A DNA stretch of 64,000 nucleotides from Pectinophora gossypiella (lineage: Eukaryota; Arthropoda; Insecta; Lepidoptera; Gelechiidae): assembly GCF_024362695.1 (NCBI RefSeq), contig NC_065416.1, positions 16,336,501-16,400,500 of the forward strand. Direction: 5' to 3'. The position numbers were made by a program, and so were the translations under genes. The notes beneath the pieces were generated by a model. The model was not told where the DNA came from, did no database searches, and saw only the letters and a program-made list of their open reading frames with translations. Of the stretch, positions 25,656 to 37,944 are shown piece after piece. Numbering within the stretch: position 1 is the first letter of the stretch; each line of letters starts with the position of its first letter.

Positions 25656-28469
25656 GCGCGGGCCGCCGCGCAGCGCCCTACATGGCGCGCCCGCCGCCGC
25701 GCTGCAGCCCATGTACGACCATGTCCGCGCCGCGGTGCGCAAATAGCACCACGCTCACGCGGTGCCGGGGTCGCGACCCCACACCTCTGCTACTAATTCC
25801 ATCTAGAACCGCTTAAATCTCTACATCTCACGCACATTCCAAAAGAGTTTGAAGAAAACCACATCAATAGTCCCATGCTTGGTCTGGGAACAAAACTTGT
25901 TGACTAATTGTTACTTATTATTCTGAATGAGCCATAAATAGATGTAAAGGAGTGTTAGCTGAACTTCTCTATTAATATAGGAAACAGATAGGTAGTCTAT
26001 CACGCGGACCCAGAATAAACGCTGACGATGTGCTCACCGCCATCACCCACTGCACTGGTGGGTCCACTGGACACGTGGCTCGTCTAGCTTGAACTCGTTT
26101 CACTCGTCTTAACGAACCCTTTCTTAAAGTCACCATATGGTGAGTCTGGTGGCGGTCTGATGATGGAGTAACAACAGGAGGGCTTCGTGGCCACCACGGG
26201 CGGCGACGTTTGACTTTAGTTGCTTCTTACACAGGCATCTATTTGTATGCAAACTACAAATTCTCGTAATATCTAACATACCTAAGTAAGTTTTTTTTTA
26301 TGATTTGTAGGTTTTACTACACTGGGACTACCATTGTGAGTAGACGGCGGTAGGGCTCACCACCCACCACTACTACTTGGTTCATCTTGCGATGGATGTA
26401 CGTACCTCTGACTACCCCATTATGAGTATCTACAGAAACAATAGAATATGTTCAGCTGCTTGTCATCCCCGGGCATGTCATAACAGACAATAAGAGAAGA
26501 AGAGTGGCCAACTGGATGGGCGCTGAGAGGGTGACGTCACCATACTTCTACTTCTCATGACGTCAATCACAACTCTTCAGAACTATGTAGGTACCTATCT
26601 ACTTGTTACGTAAGTATACATAAAGATCTACGGGAGCCCATTTTCAATTCGCTACAATAATTTAAAGCTAGACAAAAACATGACTTCTCCATGAGTCTTC
26701 ATCAGGTTAGGTTAGCGGACCCTGTGAAAAACGAAATAACCCTGAAGAGATGATGAATAGTGTTAAAAGTGCGACCCAATTGTAGGCACAGAATGGCCCT
26801 TCCGGAGTGATGAGCTGCATCTTACGGCGATGAGCTGATAACTGGTCATCATGCGGTTCATCATGTCCATCTTGGGACGAATATCAAGAGTGTCTGCAAG
26901 TAGTTTTATTGAGGACTTGTGGCTCTGCCAACCCTGATAGGAATTATGAACGCGAGCGTGCGTTTGTGGGCGTAGGTTGATCTTACGAAGACTTACCGAA
27001 CTTACCTTTTTCGTACGACAGGAAAAGTTAATCTTTTAATTATAAACTGCGTCTATAATAATTATTAAATAGGTAGGTACCTATTGCGGTGCTGGGTCAT
27101 TACCTGCATTACAGACGTGAATAAAAGACACATTCCTGAATTAAGTACAAAGTATACCCACACAGTCACGGCCCCACGGAGGCCCGTGCTGGTTTATGGC
27201 TGAAAGCAGGTGAAAATTCTTCCGCATCGTAAACATCAGAATTTTAAGTTTCAAAGAAATATAATCACTATCTCAAAGCAGAGAAGGTCGAGTTAGGAGC
27301 GGCGGCGCAGATGAGAGACGCGGCCAGCCGGCGCATGTGTAGGTATGTTATTACTTATTACGCCGCGTCGACGTGTGAGGCTCCAAATTTTGATTACCAG
27401 TTAGGACTTTGTCATTCTCATGTTGCGAGACTGTGTGCTGCCCACCTGATTATAAGTAAGTTAATTTCAGACTTCGGGAAGAACATTAAACAATCATAGA
27501 ATGATTTTATCTAATACAGCTTACATTGCCCGTCTGTCGTACTGGACGTTAACAAGAACAGAAGAATGATTTCATCTGTCTATCGTCCGGTCATTGAAAA
27601 GTCGTATAAATAAAAAAAAAAAATTCCTGAATATTTCAGCAAATAACAACCAACTACAACATTAATTAATTATCAAACTGAGTACCATTTAGAGAAAGAA
27701 ACTGCAAGTTGCCTTCTGTATACTTGTACCTAGCTCTGCCCACCCCATTAAGAAAGAGCGTAAGTTTGTGTATTTAGAAGAAGAAAAGCTTGTAACGTTT
27801 CGTACTACATCGAGTACACATTTCCCTGTCGTGCAGCGCAGCACCACGTGCAGCGGACGCGGCGGCAGCTACAGGTGCACGTATATGCCGTTTAGTTCAC
27901 CCGCCCCCCATCCGGCGCGACTCAAGCGTGCTACTTTCGGTAAAAAATAGCAGTAAGTACAGCTCTATCACAATATGTCTAACTATTGTAATAGTGCTGT
28001 GAATAGCAATAGGCCAGGAATAGCGGCGACGCGCGCGACTCTAAATAAGCAGTGCAACGCGCGACCGATTGATTCCACAGTATTTGTGTCGTCACGATGG
28101 CCTTATGTCACCCGCTGCAACACATCGAGCTGCTCAGCGAGCTCGGCTGCACCACATCGTTATATTTATCATGTTCCCACCCAAACCCACACTGGTAGTT
28201 GCGGCTTTTGAATACGCCGCGCTTAAAGACGGCACTGAATAATATCGGCGCCCGAAGGATGTAATTAATATAAGACTTATACTAATACTACTACTACTAC
28301 ATACACTTACTACACTATACACTACTACTACTTACTATATACTTATACTTAGACTAATTTAAGACTTGTATTTTATAACTTTACAATATGTGTACTGTTG
28401 GTATACCTATCTAAATAAATAAATAAATAAATAAATATACGATCCTGACGACCGGATTACTCTGGCCAT
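25656..28469. other. Intergenic DNA
   Basis: No gene is supported. It includes a SINE tail fragment at about 26700-26760 (AGCGGACCCTGTGAAAAACG) that matches the end of the repeat at 11510-11960, CTA-type microsatellite sequence at 28270-28335, and an (AAAT)n tract at 28412-28437. The GC-rich frame at 25380-25796 lies in the actin leader region and is not protein-like. Confidence 0.45.
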
Positions 28470-28690
28470 AAAGGCGGCCAAACTGCTTACGGCAACAAAT
28501 ACTTCAGGACCCTCTGGCGTAGTTGATGTTAGATAACCCTCATTCCGCGCTTATCGCATTCGAACCACACCGAGTCGCGCCCAGCTGGGCACCCTCAGGC
28601 CTGTTGACTTATATGCCGGGAGAGTGCCCTTTGCATTTGTTCGGCCAAGTAGTTATTGGCATTTTCGGCAAATGACAATAAGTATAAATA
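28470..28690 (+). repeat. LINE-type retroposon 3' end, copy 4
   Basis: It shares GGCACCCTCAGGCCTGTTG and the GGCCAAGTAGTTATTGGC block with copies at 8461 and 11131 but is more diverged and has no clear poly(A). It follows directly on an (AAAT)n tract. Confidence 0.55.
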
Positions 28691-30439
28691 GGTTCAGTTG
28701 TTACTTAATAATAACAGTTAAAATCCTTTCGTCCTACAGAGCAAAAACAAAATAACGTTAAAAATCACTTTTCGTAATTTGTATTATTTGTTAGGAATTC
28801 CGCCATCACACAATGTTGGCCGATTACGGAACAAAATATACATCCCATAACAGGACAGAGTCGGCCTGACGTACCAACCAAAGGATCTAGTAAGTAACCA
28901 TTAGCTCCCATTTTGCAACGGAATACTAAAAATAATCACATCTGGATTTTTAATTTATAATTTTCCCGGGACGCCCTCTGGCTCGAGCTGCTCGCAATAG
29001 TGGATTCTATTGCTTATGAAGAGTGTTGTCTGTGCAGGTGTCACGTGATACATATATGTCAGCACGAAGAGTCACTGCAACAGTTGGACAACTTTATCTG
29101 CGCACGCGCACACAGCTCGCACATTATAATTTGTGAAGTATATTTTTGATGTGACCTAGAGATTTTATGTATGGCAATAGGCTCGCCACCTATTGCATGG
29201 GATTGAAACGTTGCCGGCACAGGATACAGGCGTGTCGCTGTGTATGTATAATTATAAGATTCAGATACTTGTACATTTATCTCGGTTAGCATTCACTACG
29301 AGTATATTTGTATTGCAGATACTTAGTGTAGATTCCTCCCGCTTGTCTGCCTTGCGTGCGCAGCATTACTACCGCGTCTCGTAGCGTCGCGAGGCCGCCC
29401 CGCGGCAGTCAGCGCTCACTGTGCGACATAGGTACTATCAAAATAACGGTCCTAATAATCTTACGGCATTATTCTGTGTTTTTCGACAGGCTAACCACTT
29501 AATACTGGAAACCCTTTTATTCACCTTGAGAACTAAAATATTGTGAACAGCTTGACGAAGTCGTAATTAAAACCTATTTCTTGATGACAAACGAAATGAA
29601 GTCTGATTGAACATTAAACAATTCCAATCAGAGCAAACAGCATGACGGCCCGGTTTAACGACATCGCCTGCGCCTGATTAACGAGCGACCACGGGGCACC
29701 GCCAAGGGCACCCTTTGTTTTTATTTTAGGGTTCTCTAGACTTGAATGATTGACTAAGTGTGAGGCAATATCGAAACAAAACATAAATTTTATTTTGGTA
29801 ATCAGTTTTATTAGTTACAGCAAACTATACCTAGTGTTAGTAAAATAAATAAAAGATGAAAAGGAAAAAATAATCTTTAACCTCTCATATGCCGAGATAC
29901 CAGACACAATAGATTTTACATTGTGTCTGGTCGAGATCCGCGTTCCGGCGTTCGAAAGATTAAACCCTTTAGTCGTTTGTTAATCTCGCGTCGGCCAGAG
30001 GGGCCAGCAGCCAGCAGCCAGCAGCAGACTTCACAAATACACACCGACCCTCGACACGCTGACAGCCCACAGCGCTCCCCGTTCATCCACACAAGTTGTT
30101 TATGCTACCTGACCCCAAAAAAAGAGACGCAACTTGTCGGCCTAATATAATATTCATACTTCTTTAATAGTGTTCAAGTAAACAAAAGCATATGAAACCC
30201 TAAAAAGCCTATTTGATCTTAGATCATAAACATATCGCCGTGCGTAGCCGTACGTAGTTGTGAACTCCGTCCACTTTTGATTGGCAGTCGACAACCGGGA
30301 CCGGACGTGGCAGTAGCCTCGCCGGCGCACGCGCAGCCCTTTCATAATGAGTGTATGACACTGACCCAACACATTATACGAGTCTGTGTTGAAGCCTGAC
30401 GCAAACTTTTGTATCTTGTCAGTAGCAAGTTCAAATATA
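28691..30439. other. Intergenic DNA upstream of the Kazal-like gene
   Basis: No gene is supported. A GC-rich patch lies at 29385-29420. A 12-bp perfect inverted repeat with a 9-base loop lies at 29899-29931. A TCAGT initiator-like string at 30419-30423 sits just before the Kazal-like gene start, but there is no TATA box at the right distance. Confidence 0.45.
29899..29931. repeat. Perfect 12-bp hairpin
   Basis: ACCAGACACAAT, a nine-base loop, then the exact reverse complement ATTGTGTCTGGT. Possible roles are a small transposon end pair, an RNA hairpin or a protein-binding palindrome. Nothing nearby decides this. Confidence 0.6.
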
Positions 30440-33185
30440 ATGAAAGGTCTACCTTTACTTGTGTGTCTTGTTTACTTTTCGTCTGCGAAAAATGGAGCAT
30501 TGATGAAACAAAAATACTGTAAGCAGCTGCAGGAGTGTCTCACACATGAAAACCAAACTGAGAACACATGTGGCGTGAGGAAAACACAAGGAAAACACGA
30601 TTTTAAAGTATTCACAAACAAATGCGAACTATTACAATATGGATGTCAAGTTGAGGATTACAAAAATGGTACGAAATATTATTTTAAGTAGTTACTTAAA
30701 ACTCACAAATATAGCAACACATGCTTATCATAAGTTTACTTCTTCCTCTGGTGGTCAACAGTCGTTCTCCTTCTTCTCCCGTGTGGATTGTAAGATGACC
30801 GACCTCACCCACCCTGGTGTCAGGGCCGCCATACGGTGAGGACCCTTACAGTCGCCATATTAGCGCCACTTCCTTAGATAATTATCTGCCAGCAATGTCC
30901 TAACAAAACAATAATTAAGTACATTAGTCAAACATCATATATGGAAGTTGGTTGATCGTATTCACGAACATGCTTGGCACCGCCCCGGGCAGCGCCCGGT
31001 GCCCGCGGGAGCGGACGACGAGCTGGCTGCAAGTGACAATAGTATTGTGAACGTTTATATTGCTAGCGACTATTTTTAAGAGTTTCAATATCTAATTTGT
31101 ATATTTACAGCATACAAAATAATTAAATTGAAATACTGTGCACGCAAACACATTCATAAGCCGCCGAAATCTAATCCAAGCACTGAACTAAATGAGCCGA
31201 GACAAAACATTGAAACACAATGTGATAATATAAAGTGCGCGTCGCACCCCGACAGCGCGGCCGTGTGCGCCATGTCTCAACACAACCACGGGTTTAAAGT
31301 CAGGCGTTTTATAAACCAATGCGAACTTCATAAATACAACTGTCGTTTCAAACGAAGATTCATAGAAACGTATGGTTACATATGCAGTACTTTATACAAC
31401 TCAAATGAAACAAGACAATCACCAAGTGACAAGCTCGTACTAGACGAGGACGAACATATCGTAGAAGTTCCACCACTTGCCAACTCTGACAGCCATGTTA
31501 AGGCAAATTCACATTCAGCCAAACATAAAATAAATAAAAAACATTGCTATGACCTTCAATGCTCTTTTGAAATCGCAAACAACATCGTTTGTGGTATCAG
31601 ACAACGTACCAGAGTATTTAAAACTAAACTTTTTTTAAACAAGTGCGAACTTTGGAAATACAATTGCTTGAATACATTACAATTTTTTGAGACTGACCTT
31701 GACCTTTGCAGTAGCTTGCCGATATCTATAAAAACAATGAAAATCGCTTCACCAGATAAAACAAGTGTTGTTAAATCCCCCAGTGCTGCCCCAACGAAAC
31801 TCGGCATATTTGTTAAGGCATCGGAACCCGACGGTTCTATTAAAATAAACAAAACGCGATGCGCTGAGTTTAATTGTTCTTTCGAAGTTAATGAAACTGC
31901 AGTTTGTGGTATCAGGCAATACGGCGCAGGGTTTAAAATCAGACTTTTTTCTAACAACTGCAAGCTGTGGAAATATAATTGTCATAAAACACGAATATTT
32001 TTCGAAACCGACCTTTACGTTTGTAGCTCTTTACGCCCTTCCGCAGAAGTTAATGAAGCCGTTATAGAAACAGCAACAAGAGACGGAGACGATGAAGGAA
32101 GTTATGATACACCCACTAATATCACTGCAGAGGGGTTTGAGGACGCTAATACGGAAATGAATCCGTTTCCGTCACAATCAAGCAGCGACAAAACTCGCAG
32201 AAGGTTTCCTGAAAAAGAAAAGAGACCTTCAAAGAGAAATATTGTAATGATCGTGAACGGAAGCTTGTTTGATTTCGATGGCAACCCCAACCACACTATA
32301 GAAAATTTCTTCAAGACGACTCATACGATCCCCATGCCGATTCGTGACGTAAAACCAACAATGCACAAGATCACGCGACGCGCGTTAGTGAAGAGGATGG
32401 GCCCTGTCATCATATACGAGCCCTTTACGAAAAAACCTGCGGTAGTTAACACTAGCTTCATGTACGTGCCCTTACTTTCGAGCTGCTATCACAAGTGTCC
32501 AGAGGTATCAAACCTAGTTAGTTATTTCGACAATTTTTAAGAATTTTATTTAAGAACTAAGTCTATAATAAAAACTTGCTTTGATACTGTAACGTACTTC
32601 TAGCAGGTCCTTGGAAAGGTACCACATTCCTGCCAATTTACAAAATTATTCACTTGTAGCTACATAAAGAATCATTTAACCGTTGGACATAAAGCAACAC
32701 CGGGTTCGACCACTACCCACCAGGTTCACAGACACTCCGTGTTCACAGAAATGCCCGGACATCTACAGCCCGGTGTGCGGCAGCCGGCCCACCAACACGC
32801 TGCTGCCGGGGTTTATGTTCAAGAACCACTGCTACATGGATGCCGCTAGCTGTTACATCCACTTTCACAAGTACAACGTCCTTGATACTATAAGGATAAA
32901 TCCACTACCAAGTAAGGCTGAAATTATTGATGCCCATATATTTCTCAATAACTTCGTAAAATGCACTCCGTTGTACGTGGTCGTGTGTTTGCAGCATACA
33001 TAGAGGCGACGTGGTTGTTCTGCATGGGCGACACGGCCGCCACCGCCATGTCGCGGGTGCTGCCGGCGATCCGCATGCTGCAGCATCTGGGCCGCATCAA
33101 GAAGACGAGCAAGTTCTACTACCAGTTTAGAAATATGCGCATGTTCAACGAACTTCATAGGCAGCGACATAACTTATTTGGATAG
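30440..33185 (+). CDS. Secreted protein with five Kazal-like domains
   Basis: Four exons, 30440-30668, 31111-32504, 32749-32911 and 32995-33185, join in phase to 658 residues. A signal peptide is clear at residues 1-16 (MKGLPLLVCLVYFSSA). Kazal-like cysteine sets follow: C27-C86, C114-C168, C222-C276, C327-C381 and C543 onward. In all five the third and fourth cysteines are 17 residues apart and the fourth and fifth 6 apart, with the family pattern CG...F.N.CEL....C. Domains 2-4 share identical spacing (4-9-17-6-13) and lie in one large exon, so they arose by tandem duplication. A long Ser/Thr and charged linker (about 382-534) separates the fifth. Kazal domains commonly inhibit serine proteases, but these are diverged and no target can be named. 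The C-terminal exon adds a basic tail. Potential N-glycosylation sites include N38 and several in the linker. Confidence 0.85.
32505..32572 (+). promoter_or_regulatory. Possible intronic polyadenylation site
   Basis: If the donor at 32505 is not used, the frame reads on for 11 codons to TAA 32538-32540, and AATAAA follows at 32567-32572 with T-rich sequence after it. This would give a shorter isoform lacking the fifth Kazal-like domain. Confidence 0.4.
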
Positions 33186-33839
33186 CACAAATCACCTTGT
33201 TGTAAACTAAAATTATACACTTAATAGGGAAACCAATATTAATTATATTATAATTAAAACACGATAATTGCTGTTTTTTTTTTAAAAAAAAAACACCGTG
33301 TCGAGCCAGATAGTAATATCCTGATATGATTTGCTATAACATAATTCTGTGTAAATGCCATATAAGAAATATTACATTCTGAAGCTTCACTTGTTGTTGA
33401 AACTGACTTCACGCAAGCGAGAAATCAACATGCAGCCACTGTTAATGAGAAAAATTTTAGGTGACATGAATCAGTGAAATAAAATTTTTAACAAAAAAAG
33501 TCTACTTTGCACAAAGTAATAAGTACGTGTGTATTTTCAATTAGCTACTTAATTTTATAATTTTGAAGTCGGTGCCAAGTAAATGCTACAACGAGGTACC
33601 GATTCATATATTTTTCAAACATATGAGATTTTCTGTCGGAAAATTCATGATTTTTTTGTGTTTTTTTTTTATTATTTTCCATTTTCTTTTGCGACGGAAA
33701 ATTCCACTTGATATCAGCTCAAAATCATGGCCTCAATCATCCCTCAAAGTTTTCTTTACGATGTCGCTAACACCCTGTATATACACTAGATTTCGCGTGG
33801 TAGTCTTGTTTGTTCGAAACAGTCCCACCTACGTCTTTG
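33186..33839. other. 3' flank of the Kazal-like gene; start of a repeat
   Basis: It includes a perfect palindrome of about ten T then ten A at 33274-33293. From about 33565 the string TTTTGAAGTCGGTGCC begins repetitive DNA; a related TTTAAAGTCGGT string closes it near 34990. No gene is seen, and the frame at 33563-33889 is repeat-derived. Confidence 0.45.
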
Positions 33840-34760
33840 TATGGCGGCCATCTTGTTTTTCCGCCATTTTGTTTATTTTTCACCGGTGACAGAATTTGAC
33901 CAAGATTTAAATAGGTGTCTTGGAAACAAAAAAAATCCAGGTGCAATAGGTTTGCCAGGCCGTAGGATGTCTCCCTGATGCGGAGCAGTTTTCAAAGATG
34001 ACTTTCCGATCACATCCCTATACATTATTTTTACCCCCGAGACATTTTCTGGAAAAACAAAATTTTGTATGGCGGCCATCTTGTTGTTTCGCCATTTTGT
34101 TTTGTTTTCACCGGCCATTAAATTCGAGCAAGATTTAAATAGGTTTCGTGAAAAAAAAATTGGTTCAGGTGCGATAGTTTTGCCAGGACGTAGGGTGTCA
34201 CCCTGATGCGGAGCAGTTTTTGAAAATCGGAAAGTATTTCCATACACTACATGACGTTCCGATCACAACCCCGATATATATTTTATACCCCCGAGACGTT
34301 TCCTGGAAAAACAAAATTATTTATGGCGGCCATCTTGTTTTTCCGCCATTATGTTTTTTTTTCACCCGCGACGGAATTTAACCAAGATTAAATAGGTGTC
34401 GTGAAAGAAAAATTGGTTCACGTGCGATAGTTTTGCCAGGCCGTAGGGTGTCTCTCTGATGCGGAGCAGTTTTGGTGACCAGATAGTATTTCTGTACTCT
34501 ACATGACGTTTTGAGCAAGCGCCACATACATTATTGTTACCCATAGGGGCTTCTTCCAAAATAATCAAAATTTTGTATGGCGGCCATCTTGTTTTTCCGC
34601 CATTTTGTTTTTTTCACCGGCGATTGGATTTGATCAAGATTTAAATACGTTTTGTGAAAGAAAAATTGCGCCAGGTTTTATAGTTTTGCCAGGCCATAGG
34701 GTGTCTCCCTGATGCTGACCACTTTCCGAAGGTCAGGAAGTTTTTCCGGGGCCTAGAGAC
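33840..34760. repeat. Tandem array of four 228-254 bp units
   Basis: Each unit starts TATGGCGGCCATCTTGTT. Starts are at 33840, 34068, 34322 and 34576, giving periods of 228, 254 and 254, with the last unit partial. Shared internal blocks are AGATTTAAATAGGTGTC, GTTTTGCCAGGCCGTAGG and CCCTGATGCGGAGCAG. Minus-strand frames across it (33873-34247) are repeat translations, not a gene. Confidence 0.8.
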
Positions 34761-35389
34761 TGATCCGATTAATTTGACCTTACAAACGCACTAGTCGCCC
34801 CTACGATTTTTGAAAATTCCCCTTTATTTCTCTGGTCTGCCATCATCAGACCCTGACTTCCTTGACAAGGGACCACGTTGGGTATATTTCCTTTCGAAAA
34901 AAAGAATTATCAAAATCGTTTCATATACAACGAAGTTATGAAAGAACAAACATAAAAAAAAAAATATTGAGAACCTCCTCCTTTTTTAAAGTCGGTAAAA
35001 AGGGTTCCATTTTATACCATTTAGCAACGGAACCCTAATGAAACCAAAATATATAAGAAAATAAGTAAATAGGTAAATAAGTAAATAAATGACTAATAAT
35101 TTTCTTGGCTTCTCAAACAAAAAAAAAGTAAATTAGAAATCTGATGATTAATAAAGTTGTGAGAAGATTTCTCTATACAGATATGTGACCGAGGCTTCCT
35201 AATAAATCGCAACAGGGTGGGTGGGAAGGCAAAATTTTTGCTTTCCCGGCGTCCTAGAGCCACGGGAGTGGTCTTAAAATTTTTGGGAAGACGTGGGCTA
35301 CCATATAATACAATAAAAAAGACAGGCTTCCATAAAATTTTGATGCAGTAGAGTGAATTACGCAATTTTCTATACTAATAATAACACAA
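34761..35389. other. Repeat 3' portion and AT-rich spacer
   Basis: Up to about 34995 the sequence resembles a widespread lepidopteran repeat end (ATCAAAATCGTTTCAT, then GAGAACCTCCTCC). It is followed by GGGTTCC ... GGAACCC (about 35001-35036), an inverted pair often seen at MITE ends. The rest is AT-rich without a gene. Confidence 0.45.
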
Positions 35390-36988
35390 ATCAAAAAATA
35401 ATATTCAAACGTAACCAAAATGAAACCCAAATCAAAGAAAACCCATACCTAATAAAAGCAAAAACTAACTAAACTGAAACCTAAATAAATAAAACTAAAA
35501 AAAATTCCAAACCTAACAAATTCCAAACCTAACAAAGTCCAAACCTAACAAATTACAAACCTAACAAAGTCCAAACCTAACAAATTACAAACCTAACAAA
35601 GTCCAAACCTAACAAATTCCAAACCTAACAAATTCCAAACCTAACAAATTCCAAACCTAACAAATTCCAAACCTAACAAATTCCAAACCCCACAAATTCC
35701 AAACCTAACAAATTCCAAACCTAACAAATTCCAAATCCAACAATTTCCAAACCAAACAAATTCCAAACCCAACAATTTCCTAACCTGAAAGAAAATCTCA
35801 AATCTAACAAATAAAAAAACCCAACAAATTCCAAACCTAAAAAAACCTAAACCTACCAAGAAACCGAAACCTAAAAATCCCAACTCTAAAAACCCGATTA
35901 TAAAAAAACGAAACCTAAAAATCCCAACTCTAAAAACCCGATTATGAAAAACCCAACCCTAAATGACCCAAACCTATAAAACCCAAACCTAAAACCCAAA
36001 CCCTAAAAATTCCAACCCTAAAAAACCCAAACCTAAAAAACCCAAACCTAAAAAACCCAAACCAAAAAACCCAAACTTAAAAAAACCCAAACCTAACAAT
36101 TTCCAAACCTAACAAATTCCAAACCTAACAAATTCCAAACCTAACAAAGTCTAAACCTAACAAATTCCAAACCTAACAAAGTCCAAACCTAACAAATTAC
36201 AAACCTAACAAAGTCCAAACCTAACAAATTACAAACCTAACAAAGTCCAAACCTTACAAATTCCAAACCTAACAAATTCCAAACCTAACAAATTCCAAAC
36301 CTAACAAATTCCAAACCCCACAAATTCCAAACCTAACAAATTCCAAACCCAACAAATTCCAAACCTAACAAATTCCAAACCTAACAAATTCCAAACCCAA
36401 CAATTTCCAAACCAAACAAATTCCAAACCCAACAATTTCCTAACCTGAAAGAAAATCTCAAATCTAACAAATAAAAAACCCAACAAATTCCAAACCTAAA
36501 AAAACCTAAACCTACCAAGAAACCGAAACCTAAAAATCCCAACTATAAAAACCCGATTATAAAAAAACGAAACCTAACAATCCCAACTCTAAAAACCCGA
36601 TTATGAAAAACCCAACCCTAAATGATCCAAATCTAAAAAACCCAAACCTATAAAACCCAAACCTAAAACCCAAACCCTAAAAATTCCAACCCTAAAAATT
36701 CCAACCCTAAAAAACGCAAACCCAAACCTAAAAAACCCAAACCCAAACCTAAAAAACCCAAACCCAAACCTAAAAAACCCAAACCCAAACCTAAAAAACC
36801 CAAACCTAACAATTTCCAACCTGAAAGAAAATCTCAAATCTAACAAATAAAAATCCCAACAAATTCCAAACCTAAAAAAACCTAAACCTACCAAAAAACC
36901 GAAACCTAAAAATCCCAACTCTACAAACCCGATTATAAAAAAACGAAACCTAAAAATCCCAACTCTAAAAACCCGATTATAAAAAACC
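35390..36988. repeat. Degenerate telomere-like satellite, C-rich strand
   Basis: About 1.6 kb is built from short units such as CCAAACCTAACAAATT (16 bp) and AAAACCCAAACCT. Almost every unit contains AACCTAA, the complement of TTAGGTT, so it looks like decayed telomere repeat in C-strand orientation. A 175-bp block starting CAATTTCC...CCTGAAAGAAAATCTC recurs near 35768, 36428 and 36815, which shows a higher-order repeat. Minus-strand frames of 60-148 codons are low-complexity (LGLEFVRFGIC repeats) and not genes. Confidence 0.8.

Positions 36989-37053
<65 letters not shown>
36989..37053. repeat. (CAAG)n microsatellite
   Basis: About 16 perfect tetranucleotide units lie exactly where the telomere-like repeat switches from C-strand (left) to G-strand (right). 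Confidence 0.95.
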
Positions 37054-37899
37054 TTTAGGTTTAGGTTTAGGTTTAGGTTTAGGTTTAGGTTTAGGTTTAG
37101 GTTTAGGTTTAGGTTTAGGTTTAGGTTTAGGTTTAGGTTTAGGTTTAGGTTTAGGTTTAGGTTTAGGTTTAGGTTTAGGTTTAGGTTTAGGTTTAGGTTT
37201 AGGTTTAGGTTTAGGTTTAGGTTTAGGTTTAGGTTTAGGTTTAGGTTTAGGTTTAGGTTTAGGTTTAGGTTTAGGTTTAGGTTTAGGTTTAGGTTTAGGT
37301 TTAGGTTTAGGTTTAGGTTTAGGTTTAGGTTTAGGTTTAGGTTTAGGTTTAGGTTTAGGTTTAGGTTTAGGTTTAGGTTTAGGTTTAGGTTTAGGTTTAG
37401 GTTTAGGTTTAGGTTTAGGTTTAGGTTTAGGTTTAGGTTTAGGTTTAGGTTTAGGTTTAGGTTTAGGTTTAGGTTTAGGTTTAGGTTTAGGTTTAGGTTT
37501 AGGTTTAGGTTTAGGTTTAGGTTTAGGTTTAGGTTTAGGTTTAGGTTTAGGTTTAGGTTTAGGTTTAGGTTTAGGTTTAGGTTTAGGTTTAGGTTTAGGT
37601 TTAGGTTTAGGTTTAGGTTTAGGTTTAGGTTTAGGTTTAGGTTTAGGTTTAGGTTTAGGTTTAGGTTTAGGTTTAGGTTTAGGTTTAGGTTTAGGTTTAG
37701 GTTTAGGTTTAGGTTTAGGTTTAGGTTTAGGTTTAGGTTTAGGTTTAGGTTTAGGTTTAGGTTTAGGTTTAGGTTTAGGTTTAGGTTTAGGTTTAGGTTT
37801 AGGTTTAGGTTTAGGTTTAGGTTTAGGTTTAGGTTTAGGTTTAGGTTTAGGTTTAGGTTTAGGTTTAGGTTTAGGTTTAGGTTTAGGTTTAGGTTTAGG
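37054..37899 (+). repeat. (TTTAGG)141 variant telomere array
   Basis: The stretch is 846 bp of TTTAGG hexamers, 141 units, without an interruption that I can see. This is a one-T variant of the insect telomere repeat TTAGG. It passes directly into canonical TTAGG at 37900. Confidence 0.95.
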
Positions 37900-37944
37900 T
37901 TAGGTTAGGTTAGGTTAGGTTAGGTTAGGTTAGGTTAGGTTTAG
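37900..37944 (+). repeat. (TTAGG)8 and insertion junction
   Basis: Eight TTAGG pentamers and one TTTAG lie between the hexamer array and the first SART-like copy. They are probably the original target. Confidence 0.95.

Noticed and set aside
25380..25796. 138-codon plus-strand frame upstream of actin
   Set aside because: Lies in the GC-rich actin promoter and leader region; no domain and no splice context.
33873..34247. 124-codon minus-strand frame
   Set aside because: It spans two units of the tandem repeat and repeats its own peptide, so it is repeat-derived.
35641..36486. Minus-strand frames rich in LGLEFVRFGIC
   Set aside because: They follow the 16-bp satellite period exactly and have no coding signature.
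36601..37047. Minus-strand open frame of 148 codons with repeated LACLLAC and FRFGFGF
   Set aside because: It is a translation of (CAAG)n and of the satellite; low complexity and repeat-driven.
37054..37899. Chromosome end at the TTTAGG array
   Set aside because: Sequence continues for 26 kb on the right with further elements, so this is interstitial or subtelomeric in the window, not a terminus.
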